A program made the translations under genes and the position numbers. Shown in pieces: positions 34,231 through 42,197 of a stretch of 64,000 nt of DNA. Under the pieces are notes generated by a model. It saw nothing but the letters and a program-made list of their open reading frames with translations. It was not told the DNA's origin and made no database searches. The stretch comes from Streptomyces sp. NBC_00273. GTDB taxonomy: Bacteria > Actinomycetota > Actinomycetes > Streptomycetales > Streptomycetaceae. The stretch lies in NCBI RefSeq assembly GCF_036178145.1, contig NZ_CP108067.1, positions 5,208,001 to 5,272,000 of the forward strand, read 5' to 3'. Each line of letters opens with the position of its first letter. The first letter of the stretch is position 1.

Positions 34231-35166
34231 CTACGCACGCCCGTCGAGGCAACGCCCCAGCCAGTCGGAGGCGGCCGTGAAGTCACCGTCGGAGGTCCCG
34301 GGCCGAGGAGCCCGGACATCACTCTGAGCGACACCGGCCCGCGGGTAGGACCCGAGGAAGCGGACTTGGGGGCAGGTCCGCTTGAGGCCCATGAGCGCCT
34401 CGCTGACCCGCCGGTCGGAGATGTGGCCCTCGGCGTCGACGGCGAAGCAGTAGTTGCCGATGCCCTGTCCGGTCGGACGGGACTGGATCAGCATCAGGTT
34501 CACCCCCCGGACCGCGAACTCCTGGAGGAGCTCCAGCAGCGCACCGGGGTGGTCGTCGCCGAGCCACAGCACGACGGAGGTCTTGTCCGCGCCGGTCGGC
34601 GCGGCCGGCCGGGCCGGGCGACCCACCAGCACGAACCGGGTCTCGGCGTTCTCCGCATCGTGGATCTCGGTCACCAGCGGGACGAGCCCGTAGGTGGCGG
34701 CGGCGAACTCGCCCGCGAAGGCGGCGTCGAAGCGGCCCTCCTGGACCAGCCGGGCGCCGTCGGCGTTCGAGGCGGCCGACTCCCACACCGCGTCGGGCAG
34801 GTTCGCCCGCAGCCAGTTGCGTACCTGCGGCTGGGCGACCGGATGCCCGGTGACGGTCTTGACGTCCGACAGGGCGGTTCCGGGTCGTACGAGCAGTGCG
34901 AAGGTGATGGGGAGCAGCACCTCGCGGTAGATCATCAGTGGTTCGCCCGAGGCCAGCTCGTCGAGGGTGGCGGTCACCCCGCCTTCCACGGAGTTCTCGA
35001 TCGGGACGAGGGCAGCGGCCGCCTCACCGTTGCGCACGGCGTCCAGGGCGGCCGGGACCGACACCATCGGGACGAGTTCCCGGGTCGCGGCTTCCGGCAG
35101 GGTGCGCAGGGCGGCCTCGGTGAAGGTGCCCTCGGGACCGAGATACGTGAAGCGGGTGGCTGACAT
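34231..35166 (-). CDS. pheA: prephenate dehydratase
   Basis: This 311-residue monofunctional enzyme converts prephenate to phenylpyruvate, the precursor of phenylalanine. The catalytic domain shows YLGPEGTFTEAALR, the IENSVEGGV segment, and the diagnostic ETRFVLVGR. A C-terminal ACT domain (about 195-275: GALLELLQEFAVRGVNLMLIQSRP) gives feedback control by phenylalanine, with QSRP in place of the usual ESRP. It lies 42 bp after the dtpA start in the opposite reading order, and probably has its own promoter. Confidence 0.96.
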   Translation of the reverse strand: MSATRFTYLGPEGTFTEAALRTLPEAATRELVPMVSVPAALDAVRNGEAAAALVPIENSVEGGVTATLDELASGEPLMIYREVLLPITFALLVRPGTALSDVKTVTGHPVAQPQVRNWLRANLPDAVWESAASNADGARLVQEGRFDAAFAGEFAAATYGLVPLVTEIHDAENAETRFVLVGRPARPAAPTGADKTSVVLWLGDDHPGALLELLQEFAVRGVNLMLIQSRPTGQGIGNYCFAVDAEGHISDRRVSEALMGLKRTCPQVRFLGSYPRAGVAQSDVRAPRPGTSDGDFTAASDWLGRCLDGRA

Positions 35167-35208
35167 GCGATCAGCCTAATGCCGGGGTGCCGCCCGCCGG
35201 GTCGCCGT

Positions 35209-36486
35209 TCATCCTTCGAGCAGCCGCTGCCCCACGTACTCTCCGCTGCGGGGTCCGGGCGGAACCGCGTACAGCCCGCTGGACTCGTGCCGGATGAACG
35301 CCGACAGCGCGTCGCCGCGGTCGAGCTTGCGTTGTACGGGCACGAATCCGCGCAGCGGATCGGCCTGCCAGCAGACGAAGAGGAGCCCCGCGTCGGGGGC
35401 GCCGTCCGGGCCGATTCCGTCGTGGAAGGAGAAGGGCCGCCGGAGCATGGCGGCCCCGCCGTTCTGTTCGGGGGCGGAGATCCGGGCGTGGGCGTTGGAC
35501 GGGATGACCGGCTTTCCGTCGGTGCCGAACTTGTCGAGCGCCATTTCGGTGGTCTCGGTGCCACCGGTCAGAGGGGCGCCGGTGGCCTTGGTGCGGCCGA
35601 TGACCTGCTCCTGCTGGGCGAGGGACTGCTTGTCCCAGTCGTCGAGGAGCATGCGGATGCGCCGGACGACGGCGTACGAGCCCCCGGCCATCCAGGCGTG
35701 CTCGGCGGGGCCGGGGCCCGCGCCGGGAACGAAGATCCGCTTGTCGAAGTCGGGCTCCGCGGGCTTCGGGTTGCCGGTGCCGTCGACCTGGCCCATCAGG
35801 TTGCGGGCGGTCATCGGGGTGCCGGTGGCGCCGGGAGACCGGTTGAAGCCGTTCATCTGCCAGCGGACGCGGGCGGCCTCCCCGGCGTCCTTCTGCAGGG
35901 CCCGCAGGGCATGGAAGGCGACGAGGCCGTCATCGGCGCCGATCTGGACCCACAGGTCACCGTTGCTGCGCTGGGCGTCCAGCCGGTCCGAGGAGAAGTC
36001 CGGCAGCGGGTCGAGAGCGGCGGGGCGGCGGGCGGTGAGCCCGGTGCGCTCGAAGAAGGAGTGGCCGAAGCCGAAGGTGACGGTGAGGGAGGACGGACCG
36101 GCGTCCAGGGCGATCCCGCTGTCGGAGGCTGAGGCCGGCTCGCCCGCCATCAGCCGGCGGGCGGTGTCGGACCAGCGCCGCAGCAGCGCGGCAGCCTCCG
36201 TACGGCCCGCCCCGGCGGCGAGGTCGAAGGCGACGAGGTGCCCCTTGGCCTGCAACGGGGTGGTGATGCCGGCCTGGTGGTCTCCGTGGAAGGCCACCTG
36301 GGTGGCGCCCAGGGAGGCCAGACTGCCGGCCGAGCCGGGAGCGGAGCCGCTCCCGGAGCCGTCCAGCGCGGAGTGCGCCAGGGCGCCGCCTGTGGCTCCG
36401 AGGGCGATCCCGACGGCGCCTGCGGCGCCGACGGTACCCAGCAGCCTGCGCCGGGAGATCTCGATGTCGGGGTTGCTCTCGGTCAC
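35209..36486 (-). CDS. dtpA: Tat-exported dye-decolorizing haem peroxidase (DtpA type)
   Basis: The 425-residue protein has a twin-arginine signal (SRRRLLG then a hydrophobic stretch, residues 11-38). The DyP fold is shown by GQVDG (catalytic Asp235), the haem-ligand His333 in SNAHARISAP, and distal Arg in MLRRPFSF (349/350). In S. lividans the matching gene dtpA lies in the same copper operon and supports maturation of the radical copper oxidase GlxA. GTG 36486 follows the copCD stop by 5 bp, so it is the last gene of this operon. Confidence 0.92.
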   Translation of the reverse strand: MTESNPDIEISRRRLLGTVGAAGAVGIALGATGGALAHSALDGSGSGSAPGSAGSLASLGATQVAFHGDHQAGITTPLQAKGHLVAFDLAAGAGRTEAAALLRRWSDTARRLMAGEPASASDSGIALDAGPSSLTVTFGFGHSFFERTGLTARRPAALDPLPDFSSDRLDAQRSNGDLWVQIGADDGLVAFHALRALQKDAGEAARVRWQMNGFNRSPGATGTPMTARNLMGQVDGTGNPKPAEPDFDKRIFVPGAGPGPAEHAWMAGGSYAVVRRIRMLLDDWDKQSLAQQEQVIGRTKATGAPLTGGTETTEMALDKFGTDGKPVIPSNAHARISAPEQNGGAAMLRRPFSFHDGIGPDGAPDAGLLFVCWQADPLRGFVPVQRKLDRGDALSAFIRHESSGLYAVPPGPRSGEYVGQRLLEG

Positions 36487-36491
36487 GCTGG

Positions 36492-38555
36492 TCAGCCGAT
36501 CTTCACGGTCTTCTGGATGGTGGTCTGGTCGATGTCGGAGGTACGGACGGTCACGTCGATGCGCCATTCACCGGCGAGCGGCAGCTGGACCCCGGAGGCG
36601 GTCCAGTGTCCGGGGGCCGCCTGCTCGGGGACGAGCGGCAGGGGGCCGATGTCCTTGGCGGGAAGCGTGAAGGCGACCTTGATCTCGGGGAGGTCGAAGG
36701 GGGCGCCGTCGGCGGAGTCGGCCCAGAGGTGCAGGGTGTTCGCCCCGACCCGTCCCGGGTCGAGTTCGAGCCGGACGGAGCCCTTGCCGTTCGGACCGCC
36801 GGTGTCGAAGGGCAGGGTGATCTTGACGGCCCGGTCGGGGACGGCGGTGGCGGTGGAACCGCGGCCCGTCTCCTGTTCCACGGTCCGCCCGGGCTCGGTA
36901 CTGGTGAGCACGGTGGTGACGGCGAGCAGGATCACCGCGATGGCCGCCTCGGCGAGGACCGAGCGGCGCAGGCCGGCGCGGTCCGGGTCGGCGTCCCGCA
37001 CCCGCTTCTCCAGCGCGCTCTCGCGTGCGGCGCGCTGCCGGGCGAGCTGGGCGGCACGCTCGGGGCCGGCGGGGACGGGAACGGGCACGGGCTCTGTTTC
37101 ACGTGAAACATCTGTGGCTTCGGAGACGGCGCCGGTGGCCGTTTCACGTGAAACATCCGCCGAGGTCTGCCCGACGGTGGTGACGGCGGTCGCGGCGTCC
37201 GCGGGAGCATCGGCGAGCCGCGCGGTCCACGTGCGGGACATGTAGGCGATGCCGAGGAGGACGGCGACCAGGCCGATCTTCAGGAGTAGCAGCTGCCCGT
37301 ATTCGGTGCCGGTGAGGGCGGACCAGCTGCCGAGCTGGCGCCAGGACTGGTAGACGCCGGTGACGGCGAGCACCAGGACACTGACGAAGGCGACCCGAGA
37401 GAAGCGGCGGACGGCTGCGCGCTCGATCCCGGGGACCTTGTGGAGGGCGACGAGCAGCGCGGCGAGACCACCGAGCCACATGGCGACGGCCATCAGGTGC
37501 AGGATGTCGGCGGGCATGGCGATACCGGGCTGGATCCCGGTGGAGGCGTGCTCCGAGAGGGCCCAGGTGGCGGCGATACCTCCGGACACGACGGCGCCGC
37601 CGATGGCCAGCCCGAAGGTGAGGTCGCTGGTGTCGTCCGGGTGCCCGGCTTCATCGGACCCGTTAGGGCCGTCGGCCTGGTCGGCCCCTTCGGCCTCCCT
37701 CTGGGCCCGCTCGGCCTCATCGGGGCCGAGGCCCGCCACGCGGCGCGCGTAGACGCCGAAGAGCACCGCGACGAAGAGGGCGGCCGCGCCCAGCAGGAGC
37801 AGCCTGGAGACGAGCGAGGCTCCGGTCTTGGTCTGCAGGACGGCTCGGAGCCCGTCGAGATCGAACAGGTCGGAGAAGTTGCCGGACCCCGTGTACGGGG
37901 TCCGCAGCACCAGCATGGCGAGGGTGGCGACGGTCAGGGTGACCCAGGCGCGCACGACGAGCTTCTGGAGCGGCCGTTCGGCGGCGCCCCTGCGCCAGCA
38001 CAGCAGGATGAAGGCGGCGCCGCCCACGAGGACGGTGAACCCTGCGTAGGCGGCGTAGCGGGCGATGCCGTACGCGATGCCGACGGGGCCGCCGCCCGCC
38101 TGGGCGGTGGGCAGGGTGACATCGGTGGCCGAGGGCGCGCCGATGGAGAAGGTGAAGGCGCCGGAGATCGGATGACTGTCGGCCGAGACGGCCTGCCAGG
38201 CGACGGTATAGGTGCCGTTCGGCAGGCCGGTGTGCAGTGCGGTGCCGTAGCGGATGGTGTTCCCGCTGCACATGTCGCGCAGTTCACCGGTGTCCACGCG
38301 CTTGCCCTGGGGGTCGAGCACGCGAATGGAGTCGTCGCCCATGGCGACCTGCTCCGAGAAGGAGAGCGTGACCTGGGCGGGGGCCGTGGCGACCACCGCC
38401 CCGTCCTTGGGGTCGCTCGCGGTGAGTGCGGCGTGCGCCGTGGCCGGTGAGGCCGCGGTGAACAGGACTGCCAGCAGGGCTGCGAGGACCAGCGCGAGCC
38501 GTGGCAGGAATGCCGGGGCGCGAGCCGTGGAGGGAGCGGGGGCGGTGGCCGTCAT
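36492..38555 (-). CDS. copCD: fused CopC-CopD copper resistance/uptake protein
   Basis: The 687-residue protein has a signal peptide cleaved before His41 (ATA-H), a CopC beta-barrel (41-140) with the Cu-brace set His41, Asp126 and His128 in SADSHPISG, then a CopD membrane domain of about eight helices (about 155-455), a charged cytoplasmic loop (about 460-520), one more helix, and a C-terminal beta domain (about 560-687) of YtkA type. Copper probably passes from CopC through CopD into the cytoplasm. Two parS sites encode DVSRET twice inside the loop. Confidence 0.93.
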   Translation of the reverse strand: MTATAPAPSTARAPAFLPRLALVLAALLAVLFTAASPATAHAALTASDPKDGAVVATAPAQVTLSFSEQVAMGDDSIRVLDPQGKRVDTGELRDMCSGNTIRYGTALHTGLPNGTYTVAWQAVSADSHPISGAFTFSIGAPSATDVTLPTAQAGGGPVGIAYGIARYAAYAGFTVLVGGAAFILLCWRRGAAERPLQKLVVRAWVTLTVATLAMLVLRTPYTGSGNFSDLFDLDGLRAVLQTKTGASLVSRLLLLGAAALFVAVLFGVYARRVAGLGPDEAERAQREAEGADQADGPNGSDEAGHPDDTSDLTFGLAIGGAVVSGGIAATWALSEHASTGIQPGIAMPADILHLMAVAMWLGGLAALLVALHKVPGIERAAVRRFSRVAFVSVLVLAVTGVYQSWRQLGSWSALTGTEYGQLLLLKIGLVAVLLGIAYMSRTWTARLADAPADAATAVTTVGQTSADVSRETATGAVSEATDVSRETEPVPVPVPAGPERAAQLARQRAARESALEKRVRDADPDRAGLRRSVLAEAAIAVILLAVTTVLTSTEPGRTVEQETGRGSTATAVPDRAVKITLPFDTGGPNGKGSVRLELDPGRVGANTLHLWADSADGAPFDLPEIKVAFTLPAKDIGPLPLVPEQAAPGHWTASGVQLPLAGEWRIDVTVRTSDIDQTTIQKTVKIG
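37095..37110. other. parS site inside copCD
   Basis: Full 16-mer match, core GTTTCACGTGAAAC at 37096-37109. On the minus strand it encodes DVSRET in the cytoplasmic loop of CopCD. It lies 45 bp from a second copy. Confidence 0.93.
37140..37155. other. second parS site inside copCD
   Basis: Core GTTTCACGTGAAAC at 37141-37154; the flank is c rather than t on one side. It also encodes DVSRET on the minus strand. The 45-bp spacing from the other copy preserves reading frame. Confidence 0.92.
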
Positions 38556-38577
38556 GGCGTGTCAGTTCCTCGGTCCG

Positions 38578-39057
38578 TCAGTGGGCGTTGCCGGACGTAT
38601 CTGTCGGAGCCTGAGCGTTGTACGTCCGGTCCTTCACGTCCAGCTCGACCTTGACCGGAGCGGCCTTCTCGAAGCGGAGCTCGACGGTGACCTTGTCGCC
38701 GATCTTGGGAGTGCTCTTGAGCCCCATGAACATGATGTGGTTGCCGCCGCGCTCCAGCCGGAGCTCGCCGTTCGCCGGCACGTCCATCGACTGGACCTGC
38801 TGCATCTTCTGGTCCTTGGTCTCGTGGATCTGGAGATCGTCGGAGAGCGAGGAGGTGACGCCGGTGAGCTTGTCGGCGGTCTCGGAGCCGTTCTTGATGA
38901 CCATGAACCCGCCGGCCATCTTGTCGTTCACGGGCTGCGGCATGAAGGCGCCGCTCACGGTCATCTTCGGCTCGGACTCACCGGAACAGCCGGATATGGC
39001 GAGCACTGCCGTCAGGGAGAGGGCGGCGGCGAGGGTGCGGGTGGTGCGGGCCTTCAC
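38578..39057 (-). CDS. PCu(A)C-type copper chaperone lipoprotein
   Basis: The 159-residue lipoprotein (lipobox ISGC, Cys24) has a PCu(A)C fold. Copper ligands follow the family pattern: His78 and Met85 in QIHETKDQKM, then His107 and Met109 in GGNHIMFMG. It binds Cu(I) outside the membrane and hands it to Sco or to oxidases. In S. lividans the equivalent is ECuC. GTG 39057 overlaps the sco stop as GTGA. Confidence 0.93.
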   Translation of the reverse strand: MKARTTRTLAAALSLTAVLAISGCSGESEPKMTVSGAFMPQPVNDKMAGGFMVIKNGSETADKLTGVTSSLSDDLQIHETKDQKMQQVQSMDVPANGELRLERGGNHIMFMGLKSTPKIGDKVTVELRFEKAAPVKVELDVKDRTYNAQAPTDTSGNAH

Positions 39058-39707
39058 GGGTTCTCCCCCTTGATGAGCTTCGGCAGGTCCTTGGTGTAGT
39101 CGTCCACGGTGGTGCTCTCGCCGTAGAGGACGTAGCCCTCGTCGGTCTTGGGCGAGAACGCGATGACCTGGGCGCCGTGCATGGAGACGACCTTGCCGTC
39201 GGCTCCCGTCGCGGCGGGGTCGATGCCGATGCCGAGCGTGCGTGCGGCAGCCTGGATGCTCGCGAAGTTCCCGGTGAGTCCGATGAAGGACGGGTCCTGC
39301 GACTTGAGCCACGCGCTGAGGGACTCGGGAGTGTCCCTCTCAGGGTCGGTGGTGACGAAGACGACCCGGAGGTTGTCCTGGTCGGCCTTGGGGAGTGCCT
39401 TCTTGGCGACGGCGATGTTGCTCATCGTCAGCGGGCACACGTCGGGGCAGTTGGTGTAGCCGAAGTAGATGAGGGTCGGCTTGCCCTTGGTCTGCTCGCG
39501 CAGGTTCCACGGGTTGCCGGTGGTGTCCGTGAGGACGAGTTCCGGCTTGGTGAAGGGGCGGTCCAGGAGGGTCGCGGCCTTGGCGTTGCTCTGACCGCCG
39601 GCGATCTGGGTGACTCCGCCGGTCTTGGCGGGCTCACCGCCGCAGGCGGTGAGGGTGAGTGCGGCCGCCGCGAGCAGCGCGGCGACCGTCACACGTGTGG
39701 TGCGCAT
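39054..39707 (-). CDS. sco: Sco/SenC-family copper metallochaperone lipoprotein
   Basis: The 217-residue lipoprotein (lipobox LTAC, Cys22) has a thioredoxin fold with the copper motif NCPDVC (Cys87, Cys91) and His177 in SMHGAQVIAFSP. Sco delivers copper to the CuA site of cytochrome c oxidase and, in S. lividans, to the developmental copper enzyme route. It follows ycnI by 69 bp and is coupled to the PCu(A)C gene. Confidence 0.95.
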   Translation of the reverse strand: MRTTRVTVAALLAAAALTLTACGGEPAKTGGVTQIAGGQSNAKAATLLDRPFTKPELVLTDTTGNPWNLREQTKGKPTLIYFGYTNCPDVCPLTMSNIAVAKKALPKADQDNLRVVFVTTDPERDTPESLSAWLKSQDPSFIGLTGNFASIQAAARTLGIGIDPAATGADGKVVSMHGAQVIAFSPKTDEGYVLYGESTTVDDYTKDLPKLIKGENP

Positions 39708-39776
39708 GAAGAAATGTCCCTGGGATCGGGGATGCTACGGACGTGTCGGAAGGGCAGCGCCCACGGGCGCGCCAGG

Positions 39777-40502
39777 TCAGGCGGAGCGGCGGCGCGAGGC
39801 GATGCCGAAGGCGACACCGCCGAGTCCGACGACGATGCCGGCGATGCCGAGGACGCGCGCGGTGGTGTCGGAGCCGTGTTCGGCGGCGGCCTTGTCGTGG
39901 CCGTGCTCGGCGTCCTTGTCGGCGTTCTTCGGCTGGTCGGCCTTCGCACCGCCGTCGTGGTGGTCATCGCCCTTGGGGGCGGTCAGCTTCAGGACGGGCG
40001 CGGGGTTCTGCGGCTCCGCGGCGCCTTCCTTGGCCTCCTCGATCCAGCGGACGACCTCACCGTTGTCGTACGTCTGGATGGACTTGAAGACCATCTGGTC
40101 GGCGCTCTCGGGCAGCTTGCCCACGGAGAGCGGGAACTGCTGGAACTTCCCGGGCTCGATCTTGCCGCCGGACCAGGTCACCTTGGTCACGGCCTCGTTG
40201 ATCTGCTTGCCGTGCACGGTGAGCGGCTTCTCGAGCTTGCTCTTCTCGACCGTCACGGTCCAGCCGGGAACGTCCTGCGGCATCACGGAGCTGAGCGGCT
40301 GGTCGACCGGGAAGTTGACCTCCAGCTGGGTGGTCGAAGCGTTGTCCCGCTCGTTGGGGACCTTGAAGTTGATCGTCGCGTAGCCGCCCTTGGCCGCCTC
40401 GCCGGCGGGCTGCACGCCGACGTGGGCGAAGGCAGGGCCGGAAAGGACGAGAACGGAACCGGCGGCGATGGCGGCGGCGATGGAGACGCGAGAGGTCTTC
40501 AT
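39777..40502 (-). CDS. YcnI-family (DUF1775) copper-binding membrane protein
   Basis: The 241-residue protein has a signal peptide cleaved before His27 (AFA-HVGVQPA), a YcnI beta-sandwich that binds Cu(II) through that N-terminal His, a His/Asp/Lys-rich linker (DDHHDGGAKAD, AEHGHDKAAAEHG), and one C-terminal helix (about 218-236) with RRRS anchor. It is outside-facing. It is the first clearly copper-related gene of the operon, 109 bp after the upstream membrane protein. Confidence 0.92.
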   Translation of the reverse strand: MKTSRVSIAAAIAAGSVLVLSGPAFAHVGVQPAGEAAKGGYATINFKVPNERDNASTTQLEVNFPVDQPLSSVMPQDVPGWTVTVEKSKLEKPLTVHGKQINEAVTKVTWSGGKIEPGKFQQFPLSVGKLPESADQMVFKSIQTYDNGEVVRWIEEAKEGAAEPQNPAPVLKLTAPKGDDHHDGGAKADQPKNADKDAEHGHDKAAAEHGSDTTARVLGIAGIVVGLGGVAFGIASRRRSA

Positions 40503-40611
40503 GGCAGAAACACTCCACGGAAGCAGTGGTGGCGGTGACTCCGCGCACGGGCGCGCACGGAGTTCGCGGCACCGGTATCCCGCTCTGTGTCCCGGGAAGG
40601 AGGGTGCCGCG

Positions 40612-41451
40612 TCAGGCTGCGAGGGCGAGTGCCACGGGTGGGCCGCGCCGGATCACCGTGTGCTGGAGTGCTTCCCGCCCTGTGCAAGGGGCGGGGGCGG
40701 ACCCGGTCCGCGGGTCCTGCGGGGTACGGGTGGCCGAGCCGGGGAGCCCGGCGCCGAGGGCGCGTACGAAGGCCAGCGCGGCGCGCAGCGGACGGATCGG
40801 GGCGGCTTCGGCGGAGCGACGGGACAGCTCGACCAGCCGGAAGAGCGCGGCGTCACCGCGGCTGAGCAGCCAGCCCGCGGCGAGTGCCGCCAGCAGGTGG
40901 CCGGCCAGCATGGCCGGGCTGAACAGGCCCGTCGCGGGCGCCGCGGTGACGGCGGCCACGTGCGCGTGCGCGCCGTGCCCCTGCGCCACGACCTGCCCGG
41001 CCTGAGCGACCTGCGCCGCCTGCTCGGCCAGGGCAGCCGGGTCCAGGCCCGCGGCTTCCAGGATCTGCCGGGCGTCGGCCGGGCTGAGCGGTACGGAGTT
41101 GCCCCCGCACACCAGCCGCGCGGCGAGCTCGGCGAGCGAGGCGTCGGCGGAGCCGGCCGGTGCCTGCACGGCCGCGGCGCCGTGCTGGCCGAGGCCGAAC
41201 ACCGCGTGCAGGCCGAGTTGGCCGGTGGCGAGCCCGGCGGCGATGCCGGGGAGCGACCGCCGACGGCCCGCGAGCGGGGCGGCGACCGCGAAGACGGCGA
41301 GGAAGCCGAGGCAGAGTGACCACCAGGGCACGGTGGCGCAGGACGCCAGGGCGTGCCCGGTCGCGGACAGCACGACACAGACCGCGGTGAACACCGCGGC
41401 CCGGATCAGCCGGAGGCCGGCTCCGGCGTGCGTCGCGTGGGGGTCAGACAT
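40612..41451 (-). CDS. membrane protein of unknown function upstream of the copper genes
   Basis: The 279-residue protein has about four to five helices (15-35, 45-65, 70-90, 180-200 and possibly one more), with a central loop rich in Ala/Gln/His (AQGHGAHAHVAA, about 155-170). The His run and its operon position suggest a copper or metal role, which is inference. I do not recognise the family. The C-terminal 70 residues look unstructured. Confidence 0.7.
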   Translation of the reverse strand: MSDPHATHAGAGLRLIRAAVFTAVCVVLSATGHALASCATVPWWSLCLGFLAVFAVAAPLAGRRRSLPGIAAGLATGQLGLHAVFGLGQHGAAAVQAPAGSADASLAELAARLVCGGNSVPLSPADARQILEAAGLDPAALAEQAAQVAQAGQVVAQGHGAHAHVAAVTAAPATGLFSPAMLAGHLLAALAAGWLLSRGDAALFRLVELSRRSAEAAPIRPLRAALAFVRALGAGLPGSATRTPQDPRTGSAPAPCTGREALQHTVIRRGPPVALALAA

Positions 41452-41510
41452 GGCCGGGCCATCATCGCACTGCGCATAGGCCCTTCATACGGCAGGTCCG
41501 GAAGGTCCAC

Positions 41511-41603
41511 ATGAGTCCTCTGTGCGAGGACCGGCCGGGCACCTGTGGACAGCCGCATACACCGCTCTTCGGGAGAGCCGCATCGGCCGAACGGGCGTAT
41601 TGA
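41511..41603 (+). CDS. candidate 30-residue small ORF upstream of the anti-sigma kinase gene
   Basis: ATG 41511 is preceded by GGAAGG at a 6-nt spacing, and the frame runs 30 codons to TGA 41603. The peptide is Cys- and Pro-containing (starts MSPLCEDRPGTCGQ) and soluble. It ends 57 bp before the next gene and could be a leader peptide. It overlaps a DnaA-box-like TGTGGACAG at 41544. Coding is unproven. Confidence 0.35.
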   Translation: MSPLCEDRPGTCGQPHTPLFGRAASAERAY

Positions 41604-41660
41604 GGTCTCGGACGGCCGCAGGGCGCTTACTCCCCCTCGCGGGCGGCAATAGGTAACCGT

Positions 41661-42104
41661 ATGAGCATCTGGTGGTCTCTCCACTTGAGGCGCGAAGCCG
41701 CGAGCGTGCCGCTCGCCAGGCGACTGCTGCTGGGGACGATGGAGACCGCGGGGGTGGACCCGGACATCTCCTTCGATCTCTCGGTGGCACTGGGCGAGGC
41801 GTGTGCGAACGCGGTGGAGCACGGCGGGGGTGGTGAAATCCCGGACGATACCGAGGCGTACCACGTCACGGCCTATCTGGACGGGGATTGCTGCCGCATC
41901 GAGGTGACCGATTCCGGGCCGGGGTTCCCGCCCACGACGGTGGCCCGCCGCAGACCCTCCCTGGCCGAACACGGCCGGGGCCTGCACCTGATCGCCGAAC
42001 TCGCCGATCACGTCCGCTTCCGCAACCGGCCGGGCCGTGGCGCGGTGGTGAGTTTCGACAAGATCCTGAAGTGGCGCGACGACGCGCTGCTGAAGGTGTC
42101 GTAG
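41661..42104 (+). CDS. RsbW-like anti-sigma factor serine kinase
   Basis: The 147-residue HATPase_c_2 protein has N-box LSVALGEACANAVEHGG, G1 box TDSGPGFPP and G2 box HGRGLHLIAELAD. Proteins of this kind bind and inhibit sigma factors or phosphorylate STAS anti-anti-sigma partners. ATG 41661 has a weak AGGTAA. A SpoIIE-type phosphatase at 43784-45223 and a second kinase at 48574-49116 suggest a local switch. The partner sigma factor is not in the window. Confidence 0.85.
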   Translation: MSIWWSLHLRREAASVPLARRLLLGTMETAGVDPDISFDLSVALGEACANAVEHGGGGEIPDDTEAYHVTAYLDGDCCRIEVTDSGPGFPPTTVARRRPSLAEHGRGLHLIAELADHVRFRNRPGRGAVVSFDKILKWRDDALLKVS

Positions 42105-42145
42105 GCGCCGTGAGCCTGATGGGTCGGGTGTCCTGGGAACGCCGA

Positions 42146-42176
42146 TGGGCGGGACCCCGAAAAGGAATCCCGCCCA
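42146..42176. terminator. bidirectional terminator hairpin
   Basis: TGGGCGGGA (42146-42154) and TCCCGCCCA (42168-42176) form an exact 9-bp stem with a 13-nt A-containing loop. It lies between the convergent anti-sigma kinase and pepP genes. Confidence 0.75.
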
Positions 42177-42197
42177 CCGATGCGCAACGCGCAGGCG

